DNA of 64,000 bases from Syngnathus acus (taxonomy: Eukaryota; Chordata; Actinopteri; Syngnathiformes; Syngnathidae), in assembly GCF_901709675.1 (NCBI RefSeq), contig NC_051095.1, positions 20,055,456-20,119,455 of the forward strand, written 5' to 3'. The position numbers and the translations under genes were made by a program. Below the pieces are notes generated by a model that did no database searches, was not told where the DNA came from, and saw only the letters and a list, made by a program, of their open reading frames with translations. The first letter of the stretch is position 1, and every line of letters starts with the position of its first letter. Shown one piece after another: positions 38,801 through 52,600 of the stretch.

Positions 38801-41605
38801 AATGCTACTCCCAGTTTTTTCAAACTCAATCGAAAAATAGGATTGCACGTTGTGTATAAAACAACCACTGGTTATTTGCCTTAGGAAAGGCCGCTTAGCT
38901 TACTGCTAACTAAAATGCAAAACACCATTGGCATGCTAATAGTTAGCATCGATAGTCGTAGAACCAATATATCGATGAACACGAACGGTGGTGCGACTCC
39001 GATTGACAGAAAATATAAGCAGGGGTGCACAGCAACAACATTTTGCGGAGGTGGTTGTGAAGTGCTCATTTTTTTTCCCCAAGCCACCAACCTCATGGAT
39101 GAATTTAGACTAGCTCATCATTCATAAAAGTAGAAATGACATTTTCATATACTGAATAATATTTTGATTTTCTTACCCAATTATTTTTTATTTCCTAATT
39201 ACATTGGCATAGCAGGGCTATACAATGGCAGCTTATCAAAGCCGTATAAAACAATATAATAACAATGCTCCTCTTATTTCCCCCAGACATGGATGTGGGT
39301 GATCGGGCCAATGATCCTGTACCTGTGTGAGAGGCTGTTGCGTTTAGTCCGATACTTGCAGACAGTCCGATACCGAAAGGTAATGCTTGAAGTTTCCACC
39401 GAGCGATCTTGTTCCAGCTCACCTTTCATTGTTCTTGTTTTTTTTTTACCTAGATCGTAATGCATCCGTCTAAGGTGCTGGAGTTGCAGCTAGTCAAGAG
39501 CGGCTTCAAAATGGCCGTGGGCCAGTACGTGTTCCTCAACTGCCCGGCCATCTCTCAGCTGGAGTGGCATCCGTTCACCATGACCTCGGCCCCCGAGGAG
39601 GACTTCTTCAGCGTACACATCCGTTCGGCCGGAGACTGGACCGAAAAACTCATCAGCATCATGCAGCAGCTGCCCGAGGGCGGGCAAGGGCCCAAGTCAG
39701 TTCATTTAAAATGTTTTGCTACCATTATGTGAGAGGTGCTAACTGAGCCGCCAACTAGTTACTAATGTGGAGAAATGTAATTGGTGCTAATGCTGCATTG
39801 CATTAGCCGCATTTATGTTACTACCAAGAGAAAGAGTTGTTCACATTAATTGCTATTTTGTCCAATCCAATTTTATTCGAACAGTAGTCTCGAATATTGT
39901 GCCTGATTGCCGAAATGAGCAAATTCCGGCTCAAAATATTTACCAATGCCGAGACAATTAATTGTGTTAGTGCTGAGAGACAAGCGTTATTGCAAATCAA
40001 AAATGATTATGTGAATGCGAGGCAAGAATTTAGCATTCGACTGTATTACTATTGTGTGTCTAAAATCTTTGGTTTGTAAATACTGAAAGATAATTATTCA
40101 CAAGGTAAGATAATACTGACAAATGAGATTGCTTTTGTGTTTACTTAGCACTGGTGTGGAACTTTCACTGCATCATACAAGGAGCTGTCTAAAATGAAGC
40201 ATCAGGGTCAAAATTCAGTGCTGCCCTGAGATATGAGTTGAATATGTTCTGTGACCGTGTCACAAAATGTGTCACAAATCATTTTTCCTTCTTGAAATAA
40301 ATGTGACTACAAATTATTTGTTCCACCCTGCTACCAAAAACAACTTATTTTTTAACAAAGAGAATAGCACTTGATTGTATCGTACTTTAGAATTAGAATG
40401 TGTTGGCCAGTTGTGGACAGAGTAATTCAGACAGTGTTGTACGATCAATTGAATTGCAGCATTAAATTTGTTTAATTCTTCATATTTTAGTGTTATCACA
40501 ACTTGAAAAGTGTGGTCACGAGTATCTCAAGGCACCATTTAGTAGTAGCGGCATTTATTGGCTTTGTAGGACGAAATAGGATCTTGACATTGGTGCGTGT
40601 TTTTTTGTTGCCCCTATCAGAATGGGTGTGGACGGGCCCTTCGGTACGGCCAGTGAGGACGTGTTCGACTACGAGGTGGCCATGCTGGTGGGCGCGGGAA
40701 TCGGCGTCACTCCCTTCGCTTCCATCCTCAAGTCCATCTGGTACAAATTCAAGGAGTCTAACCCAGTTCTGCGCACGCGAAAGGTAACTCACAACCGCAA
40801 CACAATGTTGCTCGTTTTTGCTGACCATATATGTCACACAAATCTATCATTGCCTGTTGATCCTTTTTTGTTCGGGCTGAGTTACTTGGTCCCACGCTGA
40901 CATTTTCAGTTGTCTAAATGAAGCAAAGTGCCCACATGGGCACACCTTGATCCTCATTAAGTCATTAAAACAAGTGCCTCATTGTTGTTATTCATTCCTC
41001 CCTTACTTCCTGGTTACAGATCTACTTTTATTGGCTGTGCCGAGAGACAAATGCCTTCGAGTGGTTTGCCGACCTGCTACAGCACCAAGAGAGGGAGATG
41101 GAGGAGAGGGGCATTGGAGATTTTCTCACCTACAAGCTCTTTCTGACCGGATGGGATCAGAGTCATGTATGTGCTTGTCAAAGTGAAAACTGTTTGTGCC
41201 CGTGGATGATTGTTATCTTACTGTTATCTTGCGTGCTCATGTAATCTCTTTCTGTTTCCACAAGGCCAATCACGCCATGGTGCACTTTGACGAGGAGACC
41301 GACGTGGTCACTGGACTCCGACAGAAAACTCACTATGGAAGACCCAACTGGGATAAGGAGTTTGAACAAGTCCGCAAAGAGAACCCCTCGTAAGACATTC
41401 ATTTATCTTCGCCCTCTGAATCAGCAAACAAAATCATGCATTGCCTACAATGTTCCATCTTTTACATTTCATCTTCAGGGCCGTGGTGGGAACATTTTTG
41501 TGTGGCCCGTTGGCTTTGGCCAAGGTCTTGGAAAAGAAATGCGCCAAATACTCAGACGTGGACCCGCGCAAGACAAAGTTCTATTTCAACAAGGAGAACT
41601 TTTAA
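35898..41605 (+). CDS. nox1: NADPH oxidase 1 catalytic subunit
   Basis: Thirteen exons: 35898-35942, 36022-36117, 36213-36323, 36601-36685, 37192-37337, 38015-38208, 38286-38409, 39287-39379, 39454-39695, 40621-40783, 41020-41166, 41265-41389 and 41479-41605. All junctions are in phase, and the 565 aa product compares with about 564 in human. It moves electrons from NADPH through FAD and two haems across the membrane to make superoxide. Six membrane helices carry haem ligands H101 and H115 (exons 4-5) and H210 and H223 (exon 6). The FAD motif HPFT, the NADPH motifs GAGIGVTPF and FLCGP, and the FNKENF end are intact. Sequons NNS and NTT lie in an extracellular loop. It resembles NOX2 in places, but the short EGGQGP loop before VDGPFG, the [13 protein letters not shown] end and the cstf2/xkrx neighbours favour NOX1. 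Confidence 0.95.
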
Positions 41606-43010
41606 GATGTGGAAAAACAGAAGCAGCGATTTCCTTGAAGCAAGACCTGTTGGGGAATGTTGCTCATTGCTAATTAAGGCAGACTCACCCCCGTGTCGAA
41701 AGCACACACGCAAAAAACAAAAAACAACCTTTCATGACAATGCTGGGTGTGTTGCTCCACTGGTCTATTCTCTCTTTACCACTTGGTTTTGATTGTTTAT
41801 GCAAACATATTTAAGAACAGGGTTTTCTTTATAAAATGAGCGCGCGGTTATTACAAAAGCCAGAAAATTGTGTGTGAAGTCAAAGCCAGAAGTTGCAGTT
41901 TTAGTTGTAATAGTAACAGGATAAAGTCACGCTATTGCAAGCAATAAAAATAGTCAACATTTTAAAACATAACCATGTCATCAGGGAAAGGTTTTCATTT
42001 TTAAAGTAATAAAATTGCACTTGAGAAAAACAATCAGAATTTTAAGATGAGAATGTTTTAAATGATAAATTCCTTACTATTATGAAAAAAGTAGTATTTC
42101 TAAAATATAATGAGGCAGGTGTCACATTATTGGGAAAATCTAAATTTAAAAGATTGAGGGGAAAAAAAGTTGGATATTTAAAACAATAGTCACAATATTC
42201 CGTAAAAGATAATTAGTATAGTCCCAATATTACAAGAAAGGTCGATTTAAAAAGTATAACGACTTAAGATACATTGGGAAAGTGGTCATTTAAAGAGTCA
42301 GAATATTACCTAACAGTGGTAATTTAAAAAAATAGTGACATTTAAAATAAAAAAGTATTGAAAATGATATACAATCAGAAAAAAGTAAAATATAACAGTC
42401 GCAATATTACTAGGGGGGGAAAAAGCAATTTTAAAGAGTAGTTCCCAAAATCTGTTACGAAAAGTAAAATTATTGCAATTTTAAACAAACGTAACGCTAA
42501 CACAAAAAATATTTTTTGGCTGTGCCGCTTAATTGAACAATAAAATAAAAACTTCTAAAGAATTGCCCCAAGAGCCGTTTGGGGCCATGAGCTTTGTTCC
42601 CTTTCACACCAGAATTTGAAGTAGTTACTTTTTTATTGTGTCATGAATGTTGCATCAAAGTACAATACCTCTGTATCTTTTGCCAAATTTTCTACTTTAG
42701 CATTTTGACATATGTTCAATGACATGTGAAGGTAAACTTAGGCACTTTGTTTTTGTAAATAAGAGCACTGATTTCTAATAAGTTTTTAATTCATGATTGG
42801 ACACTGGCGGTTCCTGACAGATAAAACCAATGATTCACTGTGCGTGCTGTCAAAATAGTTTTGTACAGTTCTGAGACAGAAGTAGTGCACCGGGAAAAAG
42901 GAGGCATCATATGGCGTGCGCGTGCGGTTAATGATCTACTGAAGTCAAGAACTCAAGTTCTATTATTGTGTCTTTATGCTTCTGTTAAATAAAGAAGTGC
43001 TCATGTTTTA
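41606..43010 (+). other. nox1: nox1 3' UTR (predicted)
   Basis: AATAAA at 42988-42993 suits a cleavage site near 43010. The stretch includes a degenerate AT-rich minisatellite at about 42000-42480. A later AATAAA is at 43374-43379. Confidence 0.55.
42000..42480. repeat. Degenerate AT-rich minisatellite
   Basis: Loose units of about 35-45 bp contain variants of agtcacaatattac followed by aaaaagtaatttaaa. Units differ by many substitutions, so the array is old. Confidence 0.6.
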
Positions 43011-43388
43011 AGTAGCTTTGTTTTATTGATGAGAAGTTGGGGGGGAAAAAAAAGGATGATGTGGTAATATTTGTGGTCACACATTTTGGGTTGGATGTCA
43101 TCAAAAAAAAAAAAAAAAAAAAGACATGAGAAAAATGTTTAACTATACAACCATCTAAACTAATGAGACAAATTCAGGTGGAGGTCAGAAGTTCTAAAAG
43201 AAGAAGAAAGTCAAAACATAATAGATCATTAAACTGAAAAATACAGAAGTGTGAAGACGCCAATGTGGAGTAAATATTTTTCTTAGACTGGCAAATTTAT
43301 ACCTTGTACAATCCTTGTACATCATGAGCTTTTGTTTTAAGCACTTGGCCTACATGAAACCAATATGTTCAAAAATAAAGTAAAATGA

Positions 43389-43408
43389 TTTATTCGTATG
43401 GATTTATT
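43389..43408 (-). terminator. cstf2: Poly(A) signals of cstf2 (minus strand AATAAA twice)
   Basis: TTTATT occurs at 43389-43394 and 43403-43408, about 270-290 bp beyond the cstf2 stop codon. A plus-strand AATAAA at 43374-43379 sits beside them, so nox1 and cstf2 3' ends may abut or overlap. Confidence 0.5.
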
Positions 43409-43676
43409 ATGGCTGCAGCACATGATTTTTGTTCAGCATTTCCCCTCATAATGCATTATGGAAAAAAAATCATGCTGAATGAAAATTATGCAATGCAGTC
43501 ACAATAAAACCATCAAATTATGAATAAACAATTTTACTTGAGTTACTTTTTGAACATATTGGTATATTGTGGGCCAAATGTTGAAAACACAATAAAATTT
43601 TGTCAGTGAATATGGCACGCATGTCAAGGTGCCAGCTGCAGCACTTACCTGCCCCCTTACGCACCGCAGGTGGCAA

Positions 43677-46600
43677 TCAAGGTGCGCCGGTGGTTTTCTG
43701 GATCTGTTCTTTGAGGATGAGGATGCTCTGCCTCTGCTCGGGGGGCAGCATGGCGATCTGTTCTGGCGTCAGCTGGAGAACTTGCATGATCAGGGCAGCC
43801 TGAAAAAGGGGGCGCAAAGCAGATGTATAATAATATGGCAGCACAATGCACTCGATAGGCAAGTGCTTTTAAAACTTGGAAAAGCTCCACGCCAGCTTTC
43901 CAGTTTCTATATTAGTATGACCTAAGAAAAAGAAGATGGAAGAATAATACACATGAATGTAAATTACAGGGAACAATTGTTTCTTTGAGCCAGTGGCGGA
44001 CTAGCAACACTACCACCTGTGACTCATTTTGCGCCCGCAAGATCATCCCTATGCAACGCCCACCTTCTCCTGGTCTTGTGTGGAAACTTGGTTTTGAGCC
44101 GGACTGAAGCCGCCACCTCCTGCTCCCGAAGGAGGAACTCCCGAAATTACGGGACCCTGTGGAGACAACCAAGGTGGACATTTGCAGTGTTGATCAGCCG
44201 TGTAATGATTCGCCAGGCTGGACAGACGTCTCATTGGGGAGGTCAACTATCCACATTAAACACGAGTTACTTTGTTCGTGGCACTATCAACCACAGTACA
44301 AACCAAGCATGTGCAATGCAACAACCCGCATACATATACTGCGTATGATTTAGATGGAGAGAATGTTCGTGCTATTTGACCGTTGCCGCTTGACCGCCAC
44401 AAGGCATTGATGATTTCTTGTGCCTGTGATGAGCAACATTTTTCACAGCCCTGTTGGTTCAGCCATGTTGGACAGTCGGATTTGGTACGGACGGACGGAG
44501 GAGCTGAAGATGAGGAGAGAGGAGCATCGTGTACCTACAACTTGAGTTGGTGTTTGGAACTGAAGCGGATATAAATGTGGCCTTAATCTCTGTATTCGTC
44601 AATGGACGCTACAGCCGATTGTTTATTTTTCAAATCTTGCTTACAATCCTCACAATGGTTTTGGGATGTGCTGGAGCCTATCCCAGCTGTCCAATTGGTA
44701 CAATTGATGAATAACTATTTTTCTAATATTATAAAACAAAATAGGACATTGTCATTATGATTGTTGGCTGGCTGGACATGTTCAGTGTTCATGTCATATT
44801 GTCTTAATGAGCTAACAATCGAGACTGAGCCTTAAAGCTGATCACAATACAAGATGACTTTAGTAGGGAACCACACAAAAAAGAAGCAAAATGACAGAGA
44901 GGAACAGACGTTTACCGGCCGGGTGGGCAGGGGTGCGTTGGGGCCCATGTTGTGGGGGATGGGGCCTTGCATTGCTCCCGCCATGGGAACTCTCTGGCCT
45001 GCCACGGGGCCGCGGGCGTCCATCGCTCTGGGATCGCGGCCTGTCCGAATTTGCCGAAACACAAAAACACAATTAATGCAAATAATGCTGTGCGACCAAA
45101 CAAGCCATTATTGGCAGGCTTTTCTAACAGACTTTCTTTGAATGCTACTACTTAGGTGTGAACACATAAGATACGAGCAATAAATGGGTTTCCTGATATG
45201 TAGTGTGAAAAGTTTTATTTAGCCAAAAGCAATGCCATCCTCATGCAGCATTTAGATGTCAAATAACTATGTTGAAGTAAGTTTTATTAAAAGGTATCGC
45301 TATCTATGCCAAGTATTGTGCTAAAGTGGAGGTTCCTTTTTTTCTTATTAATTCTCAATATATGTGTGGGGCTGGAAAAGGTATTTGTCCTAATGGATTA
45401 TTATGTGCGGATTTTTGAGGGAATAAATCCCTTCGATCCATTTAGCAGTAAGGCTTTTGCGAGTAATGAGCAGTGAATACTCTCGAATGCAAAAGACACT
45501 TCGGCTGACCTCTGGCTTCCATCGGCAGTCCCCGCTGCTCCATCATCGGAGGCCCTCTGGGGTCACCCATCATACTGCGTGGTTCGCCCATTGGCGGCCC
45601 TCTCATGTCTATTGGTGGCCCTCGCATATCCGGCGGCGGTCCGCCTCCCATTGGGCCCATGTGCACCGGAGGTGGGGCGTGGGGCGGAGGCGCTCCCATG
45701 TAGCCTCGGCTAAATGCAAAGTTTTGATAATGATGAAAAAAAAACTGGAAGTCTTATCAGTGAAAGACTCAGAATGGGCAACTCATACAAACTACAGTAG
45801 AACCTCAGATCTCAACGCAAATTAGTTCCAGAAGGAGTGTTGAGGAGCTCACTGTGCTGCTTGCCTAACGCGCCTGCATACTCACTTGGGGTCAATGGTG
45901 TCGCCTGTGACCGACAGCAGGCTGCCTCCTCGTGGATCATTGGGTCCGTCACCCAGAAGGCCTCTGGGAGGGATGCCGCCTCCTCCTCGGGGAGGAAAAA
46001 ACGACATGAAAAATATGCATAAAAGACATGACGACACTGGCTGGACAACAGAAGTCACCACCATGTTAAAAAAATAAAATAAAAAAATGTATGGATAAGC
46101 AATGTTATATTGAGTTCATACAGCGCTCGTAAGACAAGCTGGCGCTGGCAAGCCTAAATGAATATAGAAATAGATAAATAAAATAAATACATTTTGAAAG
46201 GCTCAGTACTTGAAAAACCCCTAAGTCTTGTCATTTGTATTTAAAAGGACCATTTACTTGATGTGGAAAAGCAGACTTTCCAGACTTGCATACACAAAGA
46301 TGTGTATTTCTTCAACTTTAATTTGCTCCGTAGTTGAAACGAGAACTAAAGATCCAGGTAAATCACATGTAACAATGTAGGGCTGTTTGATTAGTCGTTT
46401 TGATCGATCAATTCATGCTTGTTGGGTTTTGAGAAGATGGTTTCTTTTATAGCTAATTTTTGGTGACTTTTGTAATTGAAAGCACACCTCGGCTGACGTG
46501 TGCTACTTGCACTAACAAACATAGCTGTGAACAGAGTGGAGAGAGTTGACCAAAAGCAGTCAGCCTTGCCAAATTAGCGACTTTGGCGTTTGTTTTATTT

Positions 46601-49600
46601 ACCAACTTATAGGAACACTTTTTTAAGTGACTAACGACCGGTTCTTACTAAGAAAGACAAGATGAACGGAATCATTTTTTAATTTTTTTCTGTATAACAA
46701 GAAAGGAGCCTGGTGGAAGGCAATCATTGAGTCAAGCGCGTCGAAGACGCCCAAAAACAAAGCAAAGGCAGTCATGTTGCAAAGATTAGACTTGAGGTGT
46801 GTTTCCAAGCCGCAAATATTTTGTCCAGGTCGTCTTGCCTCACCTGTTTGACTCCAGATGAGAAAAGAGCTCGCAAGAGTAGGAATGGGTGCAAAAACAT
46901 GCTAACCTGTGTTTTCAAGCAAGGCCGTCACATGGTTTAAAAACTCTAATGGGGTCGATTGCACAGAAATTGTGTGCATTCATGAGGCCGATTTTGACCC
47001 ACCGATATGTCAATAGAGACTTTAGTGGTCATTCCAACTCACTGGAAGTCAAAGCAAAATAGAGCATAAAAAAACAAGTTTGGCTTTTTTGTTTTCAGCA
47101 AAGCAGTGCATTTTCCAACTTATTCAGAAACCAGGCATCAGTCACCATGACGGATAGGTTAAAACCAAAGAGAGTGGAGGAACAATTGGGCTTGGAAAAA
47201 GCACAGCAAGCAACCTGATGTCACAACACACACAAATGAAGAAAGAGCTCAATTATGGTTGAAACACCTCTTCCGAAGACAGGTACTGCATTATTGGGTG
47301 ATGGAACATTGCTGCTAGAGGTATGCATGCAAATGTGAAACGACGGGTGTGTCGTGTGTTGTTTGCTTTGTAAGATTACACCTTTACTGGCATGAATGCA
47401 ATAACCAGAAGCAAGCTGTCAAGAATGTGGTCGCACATTGAGATGGCTTTCAACAATAAAGGTTTAAGGGGTACGTTTGCAGCCTTGATAAAGCCCCAAA
47501 ATACTGCCAAATTCAAAAACGCACACCTGGATTTTATGAATCCAGCAATGGAAGGAAGTAATTGTATTTTGGCACAAAAATTTGAGGAAACGTGCAGATT
47601 TGGAAATGATGTTAATTTCTCAAAACAATAATGTCAGACAGTGGTTGATTCCTAGCAGAGTGTTTCACGTAATATGTGTAGGTGAAATGGAGCTTGGTCT
47701 GTAAATTTATTCGACTGTTGATACAAGTTTGGAGAAGAGCTGAAGGTTGCCATGAGCAATTTTGCACTCTGATCCTGTAGGTGCTGCTAACAAGTAATAC
47801 GAAGTACAATACTTGAGGGATATTCACATAAAAACAAAAATCTCTTCATTGATCTATATAAAACCAATTAACACAGTAATCGGATGAATGTTATGTTTAC
47901 GGAATATAAACTAAGCAGCAAAATCCACCCATTTATCCATCACAGGGGGCCATTTTGTCACGAGATATCAACTGAAAATGGCATTACAGTAACTCCGGGA
48001 TCATCTTACATTCATCACACAACCAAACCTAGAAAATAGGTGAACCATGACAATTACAACCTACCAGATTAATGTAACAATTTCACATATACAGTATATT
48101 TAACTTATTTAAGTCAATAATTGAATTAATTTATTTATAAATAAAAAGTAGTAGTCATATTGGTGAATTATTGGTACAATCAGTTTGCTTTCAGAGTACT
48201 ACGGAAATTGGATAATATTTACTGTTGAGAGGCTGAAATTCTTTTCATTTGTAAAATCTCTCTGGTTCCATTCTCAGAAATAATTACTGTTGAATTTGAT
48301 AATCAGTTGATTGTCAATTAATCAATTAATTGTCACACCTCAAAATAAATACACAAAAAAAGTTTGCACTGTTGAGCATTTTCCACTCCAAACCTGACTG
48401 CTGTACTGACTGAGGGAAGGGATGGTGATACCTTGAGGCCGCTCGATAGCAGCTTGTGCAGATGATCCTGTGGGGGAATGCTGGAGGTTTCCTGAGCCAG
48501 CGTTAAAGATGGAAAAGAACAGGAGACAAGACTCAAGAGAGCAAAGCGGCACTTTAAAAGCAGTGAGGAAGCGTGCAAAGGATGTGATGAATTCCATGTG
48601 GTGATAGAGGATAGGTTAAGTGACAAGATGTGGCGCTATTATTAAAGGCTGTGGCACCCCCTGGGGATCTCAGTGAAGAATGACATGTGCAAAGCATGGA
48701 CTAGATGAGTCACGGCAGAGCGCCATACTTTCCCAAAACAGTTTTAAAAAGACAAAATAAACAAACAAATAAATAAATACTCGACCCCAAATTTCCCCCA
48801 ATGTATTTTAATATTGGACATTATGGTGAGACTTAGAGAGCGGAATAATTTTTTAGGCAGTATTTGGTTTAAAAAAGATGGCGAAGCACTGATGCATGGA
48901 ATATTCTACGGAATAGTCATTCCATGTTTTTCCTAAATAACAAGGGCTGGGTAAGCACCGAATCACAATTATCCGTCCGATACCAGCCTTACATCAAGGT
49001 AAGCGGGAGGACTGAACGATTATAGAAAAAAATCACGGAAATTTTGATCATGATTTAAACCATGATTATTTAAACGATCATTCATTGATTTAACTTTTTT
49101 TTTCTTTTAGTCAGGTACAAAATGACATGTGAAATTCAAAGACTCTTTCCATTCCGCTACATTCATACCCTTGATGCCTTGCATCTTGGCACACCTTCAA
49201 ACGGTGACTTAACATCTCCCTCACTTCTTTATCTAATTTATATTATATTTTCACAAGTCTTAGGACTTACTGGCCTAAAGGGGGATCTCAGGGATTGTAT
49301 TTTATGGTAGGTCATGTGGGAATGTGTGTTGGTATGAGAAAAGAAATTGAATCTTTGCATTCTTGAATTTGAAATACGGAAAATTCCTTGAATCTTGTAA
49401 AACTCAATTTTGTGACTATAAATATAACTACAATACATCCATCCATCCATCTATCTATTTTCGATACTGCTTGTCCCCACGGGGGTCGCAGACGTGCTGG
49501 AGCCTATCCCAGCGGTCATCAGGCAGTAGGCAGGGGACACCCTGAACCGGTTGCCAGCCAATCGCAGGGCACACAGACAAACAACCATCCGCACTCACAC

Positions 49601-52600
49601 CTACGGGGAATTTGGAGTGCTCAATCGTCCTACCAAGCATGTTTTGGGGATGTGGGAGGAAACTGGAGTGCCCAGAGAAAAGCCACACGGGTACGGGAAG
49701 AACATGCAAACTCCACACAAGGAGGGCCGGAGGTGGAATCGAACCTGCACCCTCCTAACTGTGAGGCAGACGTGCTAACCAGTGCCCACCCTGCCGCTCT
49801 ATAGTGTAATAACTATAAATAAAATAAATTTGTAAGAAAGTAGAGTCAGAACATACAAAAAAAAAATAGCAATTGAAAAAATGCCAGCTGTTTACAAATA
49901 TCGGCTGGTATCCAACTTCAGTGTCATGCTTAACAGTTGACAGTCGAACCGATATTATTTTGCAATTCATTTTGTTTTGATCAAACATTAAAACTCAAGG
50001 AGTTGTAAATTTAATTTTGCACTTTTGTTACTTTATTAAAAATGAATCCTAAAATAGAGTAAGCTGTTTGCGTTTTATTTTTAGCTTAAATTATCGATTG
50101 CAAAGAGATTGTCCTGCCTTTTGTCAGAAATAAACAAATTGGTATTTCTTTATAATTATCTATTATTGGTTTAACAGAAGGTTTATGTATCAAAATCACT
50201 AGTAGTATCTCAAGATGTGTACTCGTATGGTGATTGGTGTAAAGAAAAAAAAAAAGTGGCAGTATACATCGCTATAAATAACTATAGTGACACTAAAGTC
50301 TTTTTTTTTTTAAATCTCTGATTTTTGGTTGATTTTAAAATGAACTTACCGTATTTTCCGCCCTAAAAGGCGCACCGGGTTATAAGGCGCACCTTCAATG
50401 AACGGCCCATTTTAAAACTTTGTCAATATATAAGGCGCACCGGCTTATAAGGCGCATAAAATAGAAGCTATACTGCATCAAACTGAGGTTGACTAGGGTT
50501 GCGGTATGCATCTACTAGCCAATAACCAACGAGCCCTCTGTAAACAATCGCGTTTCTCAAACGATCTCCTATAAAATGATCAGAACTGACTAAAGTTCGA
50601 TCTAACGCATTGGTACTACTTACCTATGTTTCCCTTCCATATCGATCCGTAGATTTACTCGAAACATTAACAGAGCAGCCTATTTTGACATGAAATAGCC
50701 TGGTACGTATAGCAGCTATCGCAATAGCATTAGCCATCCGCAAAGTCTCACGAGCCTCAGCGAAGTGTAAACAATCGCGTTTCTCAAACGATCTCCTATA
50801 AAATGATCGGAACTGACTAAAGTTCGATCCAACGCATTGGTACTACTTACCTATGTTTCCCTTCCATATCGATCCGTAGATTTACTCGAAACATTAACAG
50901 AGCAGCCTATTTTGACATGAAATAGCCTGGTACGTATAGCAGCTATCGCAATAGCATTAGCCATCCGCAAAGTCTCACGAGCCTCACCTCGCAATCTCCC
51001 ATGAGCCTCAGCAAAGTGTAAACAATCGCGTTTCTCAAACGATCTCCTATAAAATGATCGGAACTGACTAAAGTTCGATCCAACGCATTGGTACTACTTA
51101 CCTATGTTTCCCTTCCATATCGATCCGTAGATTTACTCGAAACATTAACAGAGCAGCCTATTTTGACATGAAATAGCCTGGTACGTATAGCAGCTATCGC
51201 AATAGCATTAGCCATCCGCAAAGTCTCACGAGCCTCACCTCGCAATCTCCCATGAGCCTCAGCAAAGTGTAAACAATCGCGTTTCTCAAACGATCTCCTA
51301 TAAAATGATCGGAACTGACTAAAGTTCGATCCAACGCATTGGTACTACTTACCTATGTTTCCCTTCCATATCGATCCGTAGATTTACTCGAAACATTAAC
51401 AGAGCAGCCTATTTTGACATGAAATAGCCTGGTACGTATAGCAGCTATCGCAATAGCATTAGCCATCCGCAAAGTCTCACGAGCCTCACCTCGCAATCTC
51501 CCATGAGCCTCAGCAAAGTGTAAACAATCGCGTTTCTCAAACGATCTCCTATAAAATGATCGGAACTGACTAAAGTTCGATCTAACGCATTGGTACTACT
51601 TACCTATGTTTCCCTTCCTTATCGATCCGTAGATTTACTCGAAACATTAACAGAGCAGCCTATTTTGACATGAAATAGCCTGGTACGTATAGCAGCTATC
51701 GCAATAGCATTAGCCATCCGCAAAGTCTCACGAGCCTCACCTCGCAATCTCCCATGAGCCTCAGCAAAGTGTAAACAATCGCGTTTCTCAAACGATCTCC
51801 TATAAAATGATCGGAACTGACTAAAGTTCGATCCAACGCATTGGTACTACTTACCTATGTTTCCCTTCCATATCGATCCGTAGATTTACTCGAAACATTA
51901 ACAGAGCAGCCTATTTTGACATGAAATAGCCTGGTACGTATAGCAGCTATCGCAATAGCATTAGCCATCCGCAAAGTCTCACGAGCCTCACCTCGCAATC
52001 TCCCATGAGCCTCAGCAAAGTGTAAACAATCGCGTTTCTCAAACGATCTCCTATAAAATGATCGGAACTGACTAAAGTTCGATCTAACGCATTGGTACTA
52101 CTTACCTATGTTTCCCTTCCATATCGATCCGTAGATTTACTCGAAACATTAACAGAGCAGCCTATTTTGACAGGAAATAGCCTCGCGGGTACAACAGCTA
52201 TTCGGTGACGCCCCCTGACTACAGTTGCCGTAATGCTGGGAAGCGATGCGACCTTGTAATTTATTAGTCGTACTAAAACGTACTGAAACATTTTGGCAGA
52301 GCACTGTGTACAACCAGTATGGATCAACAAATTCATCAGTTGATCCATATATAAGGCGCACTGGCCTATAAGGCGCACTGTCGGCTTTTGAGAAAATTTT
52401 AGGTTTTTAGGTGCGCCTTTTAGGGCGGAAAATACGGTAATCACAGTTATATGGACATTCTCTCTGTATGCAATGGAGGTGTCACGTCACTTAAGATGAT
52501 ATGACATTAAGTGAGCGACGGCTGGAAAGCATGTGGCCCAAATTAAGGGAACAAGCTTAACTATAAATAAAATAAATTTGTAAGAAAGTAGAGTCAGAAC

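Noticed and set aside
35898-41605. Assignment of the oxidase as NOX2 (cybb)
   Set aside because: Several blocks resemble NOX2, but the short loop before VDGPFG, the C-terminal residues and the cstf2/xkrx/arl13a neighbourhood support NOX1.
45986-48431. Search for a further cstf2 exon like the human VPMQD block
   Set aside because: No stretch with both splice sites and matching residues was found; the flanking exons already join in phase.
50537-52200. Regularly spaced repeats that might suggest a CRISPR array
   Set aside because: The whole 251-bp unit is repeated with no unique spacers, and it lies in a vertebrate intron inside an inverted-repeat element.
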